This document shows, piece after piece, positions 15,214-24,448 of a stretch of 64,000 bases of DNA. Source of the DNA: Exiguobacterium aurantiacum (GTDB lineage: Bacteria > Bacillota > Bacilli > Exiguobacteriales > Exiguobacteriaceae); the NCBI RefSeq assembly GCF_024362205.1, contig NZ_CP101462.1, positions 710,501-774,500 of the forward strand, read 5' to 3'. Both the position numbers and the translations under genes were made by a program. Every line of letters begins with the position of its first letter. Within the stretch, counting starts at the first letter, position 1. The notes below the pieces were generated by a model. The model had not been told where the DNA came from and made no database searches. It worked only from the letters and a program-made list of their open reading frames with translations.

Positions 15214-17919
15214 ATGAATTATAAAAAAATTCTCAACGATTTGACGGAGCACGTCGCGTGGGCGCAAAGCGAAACGCGCCGCGTGAATGCGATGAGTCAT
15301 CTAGACTCTGAATCTTTGAAACGGATTAAACGGTTGCCGCGGCTCGACTATTCGTTGGACCAATTCAGAAAACGAAAAGAACGCGCCCCTAAAAAATTGG
15401 AGATCGTTCAAAAATACCATAATGCCAGCAATCGCCATTACATCGCCCAGTTCAAACAGTCTATGGCGCTCATCGGTGACAGTAACGGATCGCGTTACTA
15501 TAAAGGATTGACGAAACCGAACGTCGCCATCGTTTGTTCTGAGTTTATGTACGAATTTTATAAAGATGCGATGAATCTTCATTACGTCACCCCGACAAAC
15601 GCAAAAGATGTTTTCGCCGAACCGATCGACTTCTTCCTCATTCTAACATCTTGGAAAGGACTATATGAAGACGAATGGCGCGGGATTTCAAACCCTGACT
15701 CTGAAAAGCGTGAAGCGCTCTATCAAATTATCGAACACGCAAAATCGCGTAACGTTCCCGTTGTCATGCAGTCGACAGAAGATCCGAGTAACTACTCTCG
15801 CTTTATCGGAATCGCTCAACGGAGTGATGTCGTTTTCACAGGAGATGAAGGGAAGATTACAGAGTATAAGTTGGATTGTGGGCATGACCGTATCGGTGTC
15901 CTTGAGTTTGGAGTGAATCCGAAGCTGCACAACCCGATTGGTACTCGCTCTGTCGAGAAAATTGACGGGGCCTTGTTTGCTGGAAGTTGGATGGAGAAAT
16001 ATAGCGAGCGGACGGAAGATATCATGAAGTTGTTGAATGGTGTCTTATTGGCAGATAAACGACTCGACATCATCGATCGCAACTATTCGCTTAACGACCC
16101 ACGCTACCATTTCCCGGAAGAGTTTGCCCCGTACGTCGCGCCAAGCGTCAACTATGTAGAATTGCAAAAGTTAAGCAAAAGCTATGATTGGGTATTAAAC
16201 GTCAATAGCATCAAGTATAGCCCGACGATGTGTGCCCGTCGCGTCTATGAATCACAGGCGCTCGGGAATTTGATTTTGTCGAATTATAGTGTTGCCGTCA
16301 ATAATTATTTCCCGAATATCTTTATTGCGACGAACGAAGCGGATGCGGAGTCGATGATGACGATGTTCACAGCGGATGAACGTTATGAGCATCAAATGCA
16401 TGGTGTTCGAAACGTGATGTCACACCATACGGTCTACCATCGTCTTCAAACGATCATGAGCGCGTTGGGTCACACCGAATCAAATCTTGATAAGTCTGTA
16501 CTCGTTGTAGGAAGTGGTCAAAACTCAATCGTCCAACGAGATTTTGAACAGCAATCCTACTCGAACAAGACATTTGTCCGCGAAGAAGAGGTCACAGCAG
16601 AACTTGTTACGGCATACGATATGGTCGCCTACTTCAATGATCAGTTCGCATACGGCCCATATTATTTAGAAGATTTAGTGAATGGCTTTAAATATACAGA
16701 CGTGGATTTCGTCACACAAGTGGTATATAAAGAAGGGCATGAATGGAACGAAGGAATCGAGCATAGCTACACTGATTCGTTCACGAGCCGTTACACGACG
16801 CTGTTTTGGACCGCAACAGCCCCTTATAACGTCATTTCCGGACAACAGAAAGACCATGGCTTGAAAGGCTATGCAATTGATCGCTTTAGTTTAGAAAGAC
16901 GCATCGCTCAAGAAGACGCCGAACAAGAAATCCGTACGGATTATAAGATGACAGTCATCATTCCTGTGTATAACAACGGGAAATACTTATACAATAAGTG
17001 CTTCTTGAGTTTAAAGCGGAGTTCGATGTTCAAAGACATGGAAATCTTTATCGTGGACGATGGATCTTCCGACATTGAGACGTTGCGACAAATTCGTCAA
17101 ATCAAAGAAAAACACGCGAACGTCACGACGTACCTTTATGAAATGGGTGGAAGCGGTAGCGCCTCGAGACCACGGAATAAAGGTGTTGAAATGGCGACGA
17201 CCGACTATATCGTGTTCCTCGATCCAGATAATGAGGCGACGGAAGACGGTTATGCATTCCTCTACCAATTGATGGAGCAAGACCCGGATCTCGATTTTGC
17301 GACAGGTCACATGAAAAAGTTGGCGGAGAAAGAATCTCCAATCATGTTGCCTAAATCTTATCAACAAGACCAACTTGTTTTAAACGACCCACGCCAATAT
17401 TTACTCGATCACAACTTCAGTGTTCAAAGCATTCAGGCGATGGTTATTCGTAAATCTTTCATTGAAGCACACCAGCTTGAACAAGTTGTCGGCGCTGTCG
17501 GTCAAGATTCGCTGTTCTTCACGGAAATGATGTTAAAAGCCAAAAAAGTGTTATTGGTGAATAAAGTGATTCATGACTACTATGCTGCAGTCAGCGGGTC
17601 GACCGTCAATGCGATTACCGCCAAGTATTTTGAGAAGTGTCTGTTGCGCGAAGAGGCTCGGGCCAAAGTATTCAAAGAAGAAAAAGTGCTCGATGCCTTC
17701 AATAGTCATCGTTTTGAAGTCTTCTTCGAACTTTGGTATTTGCGCCACTTGAAACGAAGTAACCTGCAAGACTTTAAGCACAACGTCACGATTTTGTATA
17801 AGATTTATGAATTGTTCCAACCAGAAACATTGAAAAACGAAAAGGTAGCCACATTCGTTGAATTGTACGAAACGAATCAGTTTGAACAATTAGCGAAACA
17901 ATTTGGGCCTGAGCAATGA
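15214..17919 (+). CDS. Two-domain glycosyltransferase: CgeB-like GT fused to family 2 GT
   Basis: This 901-residue cytoplasmic protein starts at ATG after AAGGAG. Residues about 85-420 resemble CgeB/GT1-like transferases: FAGSWMEKYSERTEDI near residue 252, a region around YDWVLNVN, then SPTMCARRVYESQALGN as the acceptor/donor loop. A linker (about 430-560) is followed by a GT2 domain (about 575-800) with MTVIIPVYNNGKYL, IVDDGSSD, RNKGVEMA and the DxD-like FLDPDNEAT. Bifunctional transferases of this layout often build a repeating polymer or add two different sugars. Its stop is followed within 20 bases by the second small coiled-coil gene. Confidence 0.82.
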   Translation: MNYKKILNDLTEHVAWAQSETRRVNAMSHLDSESLKRIKRLPRLDYSLDQFRKRKERAPKKLEIVQKYHNASNRHYIAQFKQSMALIGDSNGSRYYKGLTKPNVAIVCSEFMYEFYKDAMNLHYVTPTNAKDVFAEPIDFFLILTSWKGLYEDEWRGISNPDSEKREALYQIIEHAKSRNVPVVMQSTEDPSNYSRFIGIAQRSDVVFTGDEGKITEYKLDCGHDRIGVLEFGVNPKLHNPIGTRSVEKIDGALFAGSWMEKYSERTEDIMKLLNGVLLADKRLDIIDRNYSLNDPRYHFPEEFAPYVAPSVNYVELQKLSKSYDWVLNVNSIKYSPTMCARRVYESQALGNLILSNYSVAVNNYFPNIFIATNEADAESMMTMFTADERYEHQMHGVRNVMSHHTVYHRLQTIMSALGHTESNLDKSVLVVGSGQNSIVQRDFEQQSYSNKTFVREEEVTAELVTAYDMVAYFNDQFAYGPYYLEDLVNGFKYTDVDFVTQVVYKEGHEWNEGIEHSYTDSFTSRYTTLFWTATAPYNVISGQQKDHGLKGYAIDRFSLERRIAQEDAEQEIRTDYKMTVIIPVYNNGKYLYNKCFLSLKRSSMFKDMEIFIVDDGSSDIETLRQIRQIKEKHANVTTYLYEMGGSGSASRPRNKGVEMATTDYIVFLDPDNEATEDGYAFLYQLMEQDPDLDFATGHMKKLAEKESPIMLPKSYQQDQLVLNDPRQYLLDHNFSVQSIQAMVIRKSFIEAHQLEQVVGAVGQDSLFFTEMMLKAKKVLLVNKVIHDYYAAVSGSTVNAITAKYFEKCLLREEARAKVFKEEKVLDAFNSHRFEVFFELWYLRHLKRSNLQDFKHNVTILYKIYELFQPETLKNEKVATFVELYETNQFEQLAKQFGPEQ

Positions 17920-17936
17920 ATATGGAGGAACGGACA

Positions 17937-18203
17937 ATGACAGATCATAAAGATGAAGTAAGCTTATTGCGTGAAAATAATCAGTTAAAAGAAGAGAAAG
18001 TCACGTTGGAGATGGAGAAAGAACTGATTTACTACCATTACGAGGAATTATTAAAACGCTACGAAACGCTATCTGCACTCTCGCAACACATGGCGAAAGA
18101 ACTCTCGGAAATTGCACCGCGTTACGAGGCGTTGAATAAATCCAAACTGACCAAAGTGACGCGGAAGTACTGGGAATTGAGACGGAAGTTACGTCGCAAA
18201 TGA
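17937..18203 (+). CDS. Small coiled-coil protein with basic C-terminal tail
   Basis: This 88-residue protein starts at the ATG at 17937, eight bases after GGAGG. An upstream ATG overlaps the glycosyltransferase stop but lacks a ribosome site. The body is charged helix with heptads (VSLLRENNQLKEEKVTLEMEKE). The end is strongly basic (KVTRKYWELRRKLRRK) and could bind the membrane surface or an anionic polymer. It shows no clear sequence identity to the other small coiled-coil protein, but it holds an equivalent position beside a glycosyltransferase. No known function. Confidence 0.65.
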   Translation: MTDHKDEVSLLRENNQLKEEKVTLEMEKELIYYHYEELLKRYETLSALSQHMAKELSEIAPRYEALNKSKLTKVTRKYWELRRKLRRK

Positions 18204-18253
18204 CACACTACTTTTTGTGACAAGACAGACATGACTTTGTTATTAGTTTGTAG

Positions 18254-18282
18254 TTGCTTCTAAATAAGGCGCAGAGTATAAT
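18254..18282 (+). promoter_or_regulatory. Promoter of the wecC-to-algJ polysaccharide operon
   Basis: TTGCTT (18254-18259), a 17-base spacer and a perfect TATAAT (18277-18282). It leaves a leader of about 70 bases before the dehydrogenase ATG. No terminator is seen between here and 25704, so one long transcript is likely. Confidence 0.75.
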
Positions 18283-18358
18283 TGCTATTGTTTTAGCATA
18301 GAGAAAAAATAAATGAAACAATTCATTAAAAAATGAACAGTACTTTGGAGGTAACGAC

Positions 18359-19651
18359 ATGAAAGTTTGTACTATTGGTTTAGGATATATTGGTCTGCCG
18401 ACATCAGCCGTCTTTGCACAATACGGGGTGGACGTTGTTGGTGTTGACATTCATCAATCGGTTGTCGATAAATTAAACCGCGGAGAAATTCACATCGAAG
18501 AGCCGGGTCTCGGAGATGTTGTAAAATCTGTAGTTGAAAATGGTAAATTCCGCGCTTCGATGGAACCGGAAAAAGCTGATGCGTTTATCATTGCGGTACC
18601 GACACCGAATAACGATGACGAGCATAAGTCATGTGATTTAACATATGTTCTTGACGCCACTAAACGTGTCTTGCCTCATGTAGAAAAAGGTAACGTCATC
18701 ATTGTCGAATCGACAATTGCCCCACGTACGATGGATGATTTTGTGAAGCCGCTTGTGGAAGAGGCTGGATTTGTGGTTGGAGAAGATATTTATCTTGTTC
18801 ATTGCCCGGAACGTGTTCTTCCAGGTCAAATTCTTCATGAGCTCGTCCACAATAACCGGATCGTCGGTGGATTAACACCAGCTTGTGCGGAAGCAGGAGC
18901 ACGTGTGTACGGCACTTTCGTCGAAGGTGAGATTATTAAAACCGATGCGAAAACGGCAGAGATGTCTAAATTGATGGAAAACACATTCCGAGATGTAAAC
19001 ATCGCGCTAGCGAATGAACTTGCGAAAGTTTGTAACGCCCTCGATATCAACGTTCTTGACGTGATTGAAATGGCCAATAAACACCCGCGTGTAAACCTCC
19101 ACAGCCCAGGGCCTGGTGTCGGTGGACACTGTCTCGCTGTTGATCCTTACTTCATTGTTGCGAAACAACCCGAACATGCGAAGATTATTAAATTGTCACG
19201 TGATACAAACGTATCGATGCCGGCATACGTTGTGGAAAACGTTCAAAAATTGATTGGTGACTCGAAAGATGCCAAAGTCGCTGCCTTCGGCGTGACGTAC
19301 AAAGGAAACGTTGACGATATGCGCGAGAGTCCTGCTGTGGAGATCATCGAATTGATGCTTGAGCAAGGGATGAACGTCGCTGTTCACGATCCACACGTGG
19401 AAGTGTCATCATCGAAACATTTTGAGCTCGTCTCAAAAGAAGAGGCATTGCAAGACGCGGATATCGTGCTCATCCTCGTAGACCACAATGAATTTAAAGA
19501 ATTGGATTTTGCTGAATTGACATCAATGATGCGTCGTCCGATGATTTTTGACACACGAAATATTGTGAAAGCCGACCAAGATGAACAAGTTGATGTCGTG
19601 AACTACGGCAACCTCTATTCTTTTGTGAACAAGGCTAATCTCACTGTCTGA
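18359..19651 (+). CDS. wecC: UDP-N-acetyl-D-mannosamine dehydrogenase
   Basis: This 430-residue member of the UDP-glucose/GDP-mannose dehydrogenase family oxidises UDP-ManNAc to UDP-ManNAcA with NAD+. The N-terminal Rossmann motif is GLGYIGLPTS. The catalytic region carries the active-site cysteine in GGHCLAVDPYF, and the C-terminal domain has GVTYKGNVDDMRESP. The paired UDP-GlcNAc 2-epimerase three genes later makes its substrate, which supports ManNAc over other sugars. The ATG follows GGAGGTAACGAC. It is the first gene of the long operon. Confidence 0.9.
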   Translation: MKVCTIGLGYIGLPTSAVFAQYGVDVVGVDIHQSVVDKLNRGEIHIEEPGLGDVVKSVVENGKFRASMEPEKADAFIIAVPTPNNDDEHKSCDLTYVLDATKRVLPHVEKGNVIIVESTIAPRTMDDFVKPLVEEAGFVVGEDIYLVHCPERVLPGQILHELVHNNRIVGGLTPACAEAGARVYGTFVEGEIIKTDAKTAEMSKLMENTFRDVNIALANELAKVCNALDINVLDVIEMANKHPRVNLHSPGPGVGGHCLAVDPYFIVAKQPEHAKIIKLSRDTNVSMPAYVVENVQKLIGDSKDAKVAAFGVTYKGNVDDMRESPAVEIIELMLEQGMNVAVHDPHVEVSSSKHFELVSKEEALQDADIVLILVDHNEFKELDFAELTSMMRRPMIFDTRNIVKADQDEQVDVVNYGNLYSFVNKANLTV

Positions 19652-19662
19652 GAGGTGGGCTT

Positions 19663-20460
19663 ATGTTAAAAGCTCCTAAACAAATATATTCTGAAATTCG
19701 GGAGAGTCTCTATTTAATATTGAGACTCTCTATGTATGAAACAAAAAGTATGTATTCCATGCAATACTTAGGGTTTCTATGGGAATTGGTGACACCGATT
19801 CTTCAAATCTCGGTCTACTGGTTTGTCTTTGGCTTCGGTATCCGAGAAGGAAGAGACATAGACGGTGTCGCATTTTTACCATGGTTGGTCAGCGGAATCA
19901 TTGTATGGTTTTTCATCAGCCCAGCAATTACGACAACTGCCCGTTCCGTGTACTCGCGGATCGGGCTCGTTTCTAAAATGAGCTTCCCTCTTAGTACGAT
20001 TCCTGCATACGTGTTACTATCGTTGCTTTATCGACATTTCGGAATGATTGTTGTCAGTTTCGTTTTGCTTGCTTTCTTCGGCTATTATCCGGGGTGGCAT
20101 ACGTTCTGGTTGATTTACTTGTTGATTAGCGCTGTCGCACTGCTTTATGCGCTCGCACTGTTAACGTCGGCCTTGACTACAATTATCCGCGACTTACAAA
20201 ACTTGCTTATGTCTGTTATGCGAATGATGCTCTATTTGACTCCAATCTTTTGGCTACCTACGGGATGGGTTCAACAAGTACTGCAATTGAATCCTCTTTA
20301 CTATCTCGTGGAAGGGTATCGTTCGATGTTTCTTGGCACAGATTGGATTGTGGAGAACTGGGAATGGGGCATTTACTATTGGGCCATCGTCATTGTTTTG
20401 TTCTTCGTGGGTTCAAACGTTCATATGCGTTTCCGTCGTTACTTTATCGATTATATTTAA
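19663..20460 (+). CDS. Polysaccharide ABC exporter, membrane subunit (TagG-like)
   Basis: This 265-residue ABC-2 type permease has six hydrophobic segments. It shows the family's LWELVTPILQISVYWFVF start and a late YLTPIFWLPTGW...LNPLYYLVEGYR signature of teichoic acid and O-antigen exporters. With the next gene it forms a Wzm/Wzt-like transporter that moves the finished, lipid-linked polymer out of the cytoplasm. It starts 12 bases after the dehydrogenase stop. Confidence 0.9.
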   Translation: MLKAPKQIYSEIRESLYLILRLSMYETKSMYSMQYLGFLWELVTPILQISVYWFVFGFGIREGRDIDGVAFLPWLVSGIIVWFFISPAITTTARSVYSRIGLVSKMSFPLSTIPAYVLLSLLYRHFGMIVVSFVLLAFFGYYPGWHTFWLIYLLISAVALLYALALLTSALTTIIRDLQNLLMSVMRMMLYLTPIFWLPTGWVQQVLQLNPLYYLVEGYRSMFLGTDWIVENWEWGIYYWAIVIVLFFVGSNVHMRFRRYFIDYI

Positions 20461-20472
20461 GGAGGGTATCTC

Positions 20473-21333
20473 ATGACGTCACAGGTGAAATTTGAAAATG
20501 TCTCTAAGCGCTATACCCTCTATAGAAAACAGAGTGATAAGTTAAAAGAGGTGTTTACGGGAAAGACGAATGGCACCCAATTCTACGCACTTCGGAACGT
20601 AAGTTTTGAGGTACCTCCTGGCGAGGTCGTCGGGATTATCGGCATTAACGGGTCTGGTAAATCGACGATGTCCAATTTGTTAGCGGATGTCATGCCCCCG
20701 ACACACGGGCAAATCACATTGCGCGGGAAAACGGCATTGATCGCCATTTCATCTGGACTAAACGGTCAACTGACTGGGATGGAGAACATTGAGCTAAAAG
20801 GTTTGATGCTCGGGATGAGTAAAGAACAAATAACCGAATTGACACCTGAGATCATTGATTTTGCTGATATCGGCGAGTTCATTCATCAACCCGTCAAAAC
20901 GTATTCGAGCGGGATGAAATCACGACTTGGATTTGCCATCTCGATTAATATCGATCCTGACATTTTAGTGATTGATGAAGCGTTGTCTGTAGGTGATCAA
21001 ACGTTCACCGACAAATGTTTGACGAAGATGAACGAGTTTAAGGATCAAGGCAAGACCATCTTCTTCATCAGCCACTCTGTATCTCAAGTCAAACAATTTT
21101 GTACACAGGCGCTGTGGTTGGAGTACGGAGAGATTCGTGAATACGGTCCTGTTGAAGAAATTGTCGGAGAATACAACAAGTTTTTGAAATGGTATCGTCA
21201 ATTGACTAAATCGCAACAAAGTCAATATAAAGAAAGCAAATTGACTCAGCGTACGACTATCGTCGACTCAAATGATTTAGGAGAAACGATCGTGTTACCA
21301 AGAACTCAACCAACAAAGGAGATGACGGGATGA
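20473..21333 (+). CDS. Polysaccharide ABC exporter, ATP-binding subunit (TagH/Wzt-like)
   Basis: This 286-residue ATPase has Walker A GINGSGKST, signature YSSGMKSRLGF (an unusual C-loop typical of TagH and Wzt) and Walker B DILVIDEALSVGD. It lacks the long C-terminal extracellular or carbohydrate-binding domain of B. subtilis TagH (about 527 residues). The tail after residue 230 is short and charged, so there is no obvious polymer-recognition module. GGAGGG precedes the ATG. The stop overlaps the epimerase start (ATGA). Confidence 0.9.
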   Translation: MTSQVKFENVSKRYTLYRKQSDKLKEVFTGKTNGTQFYALRNVSFEVPPGEVVGIIGINGSGKSTMSNLLADVMPPTHGQITLRGKTALIAISSGLNGQLTGMENIELKGLMLGMSKEQITELTPEIIDFADIGEFIHQPVKTYSSGMKSRLGFAISINIDPDILVIDEALSVGDQTFTDKCLTKMNEFKDQGKTIFFISHSVSQVKQFCTQALWLEYGEIREYGPVEEIVGEYNKFLKWYRQLTKSQQSQYKESKLTQRTTIVDSNDLGETIVLPRTQPTKEMTG

Positions 21334-22439
21334 TTAAAGTAATGACTGTTTTTGGGACGCGTCCTGAAGCAATCAAGATGGCCCCCCTCGTACTTGAATT
21401 GAAGAAACGTGAAGGGGTAGAACCGATTGTTGTGGTAACAGCGCAGCATCGACAAATGCTTGATCAAGTCTTAAACTTATTTAAAATCACACCGGATTAC
21501 GATTTGGATATTATGAAGGACAAGCAAACGTTGTTTGATGTGACGACACGGGTCCTTCACGGGATGGACGATGTCATCAAAGAAGCTAAACCGGACATTG
21601 TGCTCGTACACGGTGACACAACGACAACATTTGCGACTTCACTTGCGGCATTTTATAATCAAACGGCCGTCGGACATGTCGAAGCAGGTCTTCGGACTTA
21701 CAACTTGTATTCGCCGTTCCCAGAAGAGGCGAATCGACAGTTGACGGGCGTTTTGGCAAATCTTCATTTTGCACCGACTGACGTTTCAGCTGGGAACTTG
21801 GTGTCTGAAGGTAAGCAGCAGGATATGATTTACGTTACCGGAAACACTGCGATTGACGCATTGAACACGACGGTAAAAGATTCATACACGAACCCGATTC
21901 TTGACGAGATCACTGCACAAGGACGTCGTCTCGTCTTGTTGACGGCACACCGTCGTGAGAACCTCGGAGAGCCGATGCGCAATATGTTCCGTGCCGTTCG
22001 TCGTTTGATTGAAAAGTATGAGGACATTGAAGTGGTCTATCCGGTGCACATGAACCCCATCGTGCGCGAACTCGCGAACGAAATTCTTCACGATCTAGAC
22101 CGCGTACAATTGATCGAGCCACTCGATGTCTTCGATTTCCATAACTTTGCGGCGAAATCACACTTAATCTTAACGGATTCAGGTGGCGTCCAAGAAGAAG
22201 CACCATCGCTTGGTGTCCCTGTCCTTGTGCTTCGTGATACGACGGAACGACCAGAAGGTGTGGCAGCAGGTACGCTTAAGCTCGCAGGTACTGAGGAAGA
22301 AACCATTTTTGGATTAGCAGACGAATTGCTATCGGATGAGACAAAACATCTTGAGATGTCGAAAGCTTCAAACCCATACGGAGATGGACAAGCTTCAGCA
22401 CGCATTGTTGATGCGATTTTGACGCACTTCAATAAATAA
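21330..22439 (+). CDS. mnaA: UDP-N-acetylglucosamine 2-epimerase, non-hydrolysing
   Basis: This 369-residue enzyme interconverts UDP-GlcNAc and UDP-ManNAc. Motifs are FGTRPEAIKMAPL, HGDTTTTFA, HVEAGLRT, LTAHRRENLG, DSGGVQEEAPSLG and LRDTTERPEG, all standard for WecB/MnaA. The length is normal. It feeds the dehydrogenase at the head of the operon. ManNAc may also serve wall teichoic acid linkage units elsewhere in the genome. Translation is coupled to the exporter ATPase by a four-base overlap. Confidence 0.93.
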   Translation: MIKVMTVFGTRPEAIKMAPLVLELKKREGVEPIVVVTAQHRQMLDQVLNLFKITPDYDLDIMKDKQTLFDVTTRVLHGMDDVIKEAKPDIVLVHGDTTTTFATSLAAFYNQTAVGHVEAGLRTYNLYSPFPEEANRQLTGVLANLHFAPTDVSAGNLVSEGKQQDMIYVTGNTAIDALNTTVKDSYTNPILDEITAQGRRLVLLTAHRRENLGEPMRNMFRAVRRLIEKYEDIEVVYPVHMNPIVRELANEILHDLDRVQLIEPLDVFDFHNFAAKSHLILTDSGGVQEEAPSLGVPVLVLRDTTERPEGVAAGTLKLAGTEEETIFGLADELLSDETKHLEMSKASNPYGDGQASARIVDAILTHFNK

Positions 22440-22464
22440 GTCCTCTCATGAAGGAGTAATCACT

Positions 22465-23010
22465 ATGATGATTCGTAAACGATATATCCGTCCAGCTATT
22501 TACCACTATTTTCCGATGGGTGATAAAGACATGATGCACGCAACGGAAGAACAGTACCGGACAAAAATCAGTTTTCGCGATTACGAGGCATCTTCCTCGT
22601 TGTACGTTCAAATGTTCGATCAAAAATTTGACGTGCCACCGAGTAAAATTTATCGTCCTGATGCAAAATTGATGGATGCCAATCGTTTACTCGTGGAAGG
22701 CAGTTTTGAAGCGAATCTTCCGATTGGAACGCGTATTGAAGTCTACTATATGCAATACAACAAAACGAAACGGATTGCGAACTTGAAGAAACGGTACAAT
22801 TTGAAGAGCGATACATTCTCATTCCGAGAGGAAATCGAATTAGAAAAAGGTGCTGAGTTCTTTAAACTCGCATTCAAGTTTTATTTGACGGACTCATCGT
22901 ATGAAGAGCCATATATCATGATGAATGACGCATGGCTCTCCTTGTTCGCAGATGAACCATTAGATGAGAAGGATGAGGAAGACGAGGAGGACGACGCAAA
23001 TGTTATTTAG
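22465..23010 (+). CDS. Unrecognised 181-residue protein of the polysaccharide locus
   Basis: I do not recognise this family. It starts at ATG-ATG after AAGGAG. It is soluble, has no signal peptide and no cysteine, and is rich in Tyr, Phe and charged residues. The beta-strand pattern in the middle (LLVEGSFEANLPIGTRIEVY, then RYNLKSDTFSFREEIELEKG) suggests a beta-sandwich. It ends in an acidic tail (DEKDEEDEEDD) whose GAGGAGGA codons also provide the ribosome-binding site for algI, which starts inside this gene. The position between the epimerase and the O-acetylation pair suggests a role in polymer modification or transfer, but that is inference only. Confidence 0.75.
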   Translation: MMIRKRYIRPAIYHYFPMGDKDMMHATEEQYRTKISFRDYEASSSLYVQMFDQKFDVPPSKIYRPDAKLMDANRLLVEGSFEANLPIGTRIEVYYMQYNKTKRIANLKKRYNLKSDTFSFREEIELEKGAEFFKLAFKFYLTDSSYEEPYIMMNDAWLSLFADEPLDEKDEEDEEDDANVI

Positions 23011-24430
23011 TTCATCGGTATTTCTATTTTATTTCTTACCGATTGTGCTTGGTTTGTACTTCGTGTCTCCCCGTTTTTTAAAGAACTTCGTATTGCTCGC
23101 GGCAAGCTTGTTCTTCTATGCATGGGGCGAGCCAAGGTTCGTCATGATTATGCTCGTCTCCATTTTGATGAACTATATGTTCGGGCTTTGGGTCGATCGA
23201 TACCGACATGACGCCAAGCGTTTAAAAGCGACGATGGTTGCGATGGTCTTAGGAAATATCGGTATGCTTGGCGTCTTTAAATATGCCAGTTTTTTCGTGG
23301 AAAACACGAATTCGCTGTTCGGTCTGAATTTGAATGATCCAGAAATCCCGTTACCAATCGGGATTTCATTCTTTACATTCCAAGCGATGAGTTACGTCAT
23401 CGACGTGTATCGGGAAGACGGAAAAGTTCAAAAGAATCCCCTAAACCTTGCGCTCTATATCGCATTATTCCCGCAGTTGATTGCCGGCCCGATTGTTCGT
23501 TATCAAACAGTGGCCGATGAAATCAATGATCGTCGCGAAACGTTAGACGATTTCGTTTCGGGCATTCAACGGTTCGTCATTGGACTCGGTAAGAAAATGA
23601 TTTTAGCAAATAGTTGTGGCTATGTAGCAGACCAAGTGTTCAATAGCCCAGCAGGCGAAATTTCAACGACGTTAGCATGGATTGGTATTATCGCATACTC
23701 GTTACAAATATACTTTGATTTCTCGGGTTATTCAGATATGGCAATCGGACTTGGCCGGATGTTTGGTTTTCACTTTCTTGAAAACTTCAATTATCCGTAC
23801 ATCTCAAAATCAGTCTCAGAGTTTTGGAGAAGATGGCACATTTCACTCGGAAGTTGGTTCCGGGACTATGTCTATATTCCGTTGGGTGGAAATCGTTCCG
23901 GCCCGTGGAAGACTTATCGTAACTTAGCGATTGTGTGGACGCTTACTGGAGTATGGCACGGTGCAAGTTGGACGTTCGTCGCTTGGGGTGCCTACTATGG
24001 GATTTTCATCATGCTTGAACGAGCATTTCTCGGGAAATGGTTGGCCCGGATTCCAGCTGCCTTGGCTCACCTATTTACATTGTTTGTAGTTGTCATCGGT
24101 TGGGTATTCTTCAGAGCAGACAATTTCCCATACGCCATCGAGTATTTGCAAACGATGTTCGCGTTAAATAACACGCCGTTGTTTGATTCGACGTCTCAGT
24201 TTTATTTAATGCAGTATGGAGCTGTATTGTTAATCGCTATGATTGCGGCTACACCGATTCCGAAATGGCTGACGATGAAGGTTCTAAAATATGAGGTCGA
24301 ATCTGCGAATGTCTCTTATCGAATCTTTACAGGTTTGATTCGAGCAGCAGGGATTTCACTTTTATTCGTCATCTCCATTTCATTTATCGTGTCCAGTACC
24401 TTCAATCCGTTTATTTACTTCCGTTTTTAA
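23000..24430 (+). CDS. MBOAT O-acetyltransferase (AlgI/DltB-like)
   Basis: This 476-residue membrane protein starts at the ATG at 23000, which overlaps the upstream gene by 11 bases and has GAGGAGGAC before it. About ten transmembrane segments are present, with the family hallmarks FWRRWHISLGSWFRDYVYIPLGG and the catalytic-type histidine in LTGVWHGASWTF. AlgI-type proteins carry acetyl groups from a cytoplasmic donor across the membrane and hand them to an AlgJ/AlgX-type transferase, here encoded next. The polymer made by this locus is therefore probably O-acetylated. Confidence 0.88.
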   Translation: MLFSSSVFLFYFLPIVLGLYFVSPRFLKNFVLLAASLFFYAWGEPRFVMIMLVSILMNYMFGLWVDRYRHDAKRLKATMVAMVLGNIGMLGVFKYASFFVENTNSLFGLNLNDPEIPLPIGISFFTFQAMSYVIDVYREDGKVQKNPLNLALYIALFPQLIAGPIVRYQTVADEINDRRETLDDFVSGIQRFVIGLGKKMILANSCGYVADQVFNSPAGEISTTLAWIGIIAYSLQIYFDFSGYSDMAIGLGRMFGFHFLENFNYPYISKSVSEFWRRWHISLGSWFRDYVYIPLGGNRSGPWKTYRNLAIVWTLTGVWHGASWTFVAWGAYYGIFIMLERAFLGKWLARIPAALAHLFTLFVVVIGWVFFRADNFPYAIEYLQTMFALNNTPLFDSTSQFYLMQYGAVLLIAMIAATPIPKWLTMKVLKYEVESANVSYRIFTGLIRAAGISLLFVISISFIVSSTFNPFIYFRF

Positions 24431-24448
24431 TCAAAGAGGAGTGCTGAT

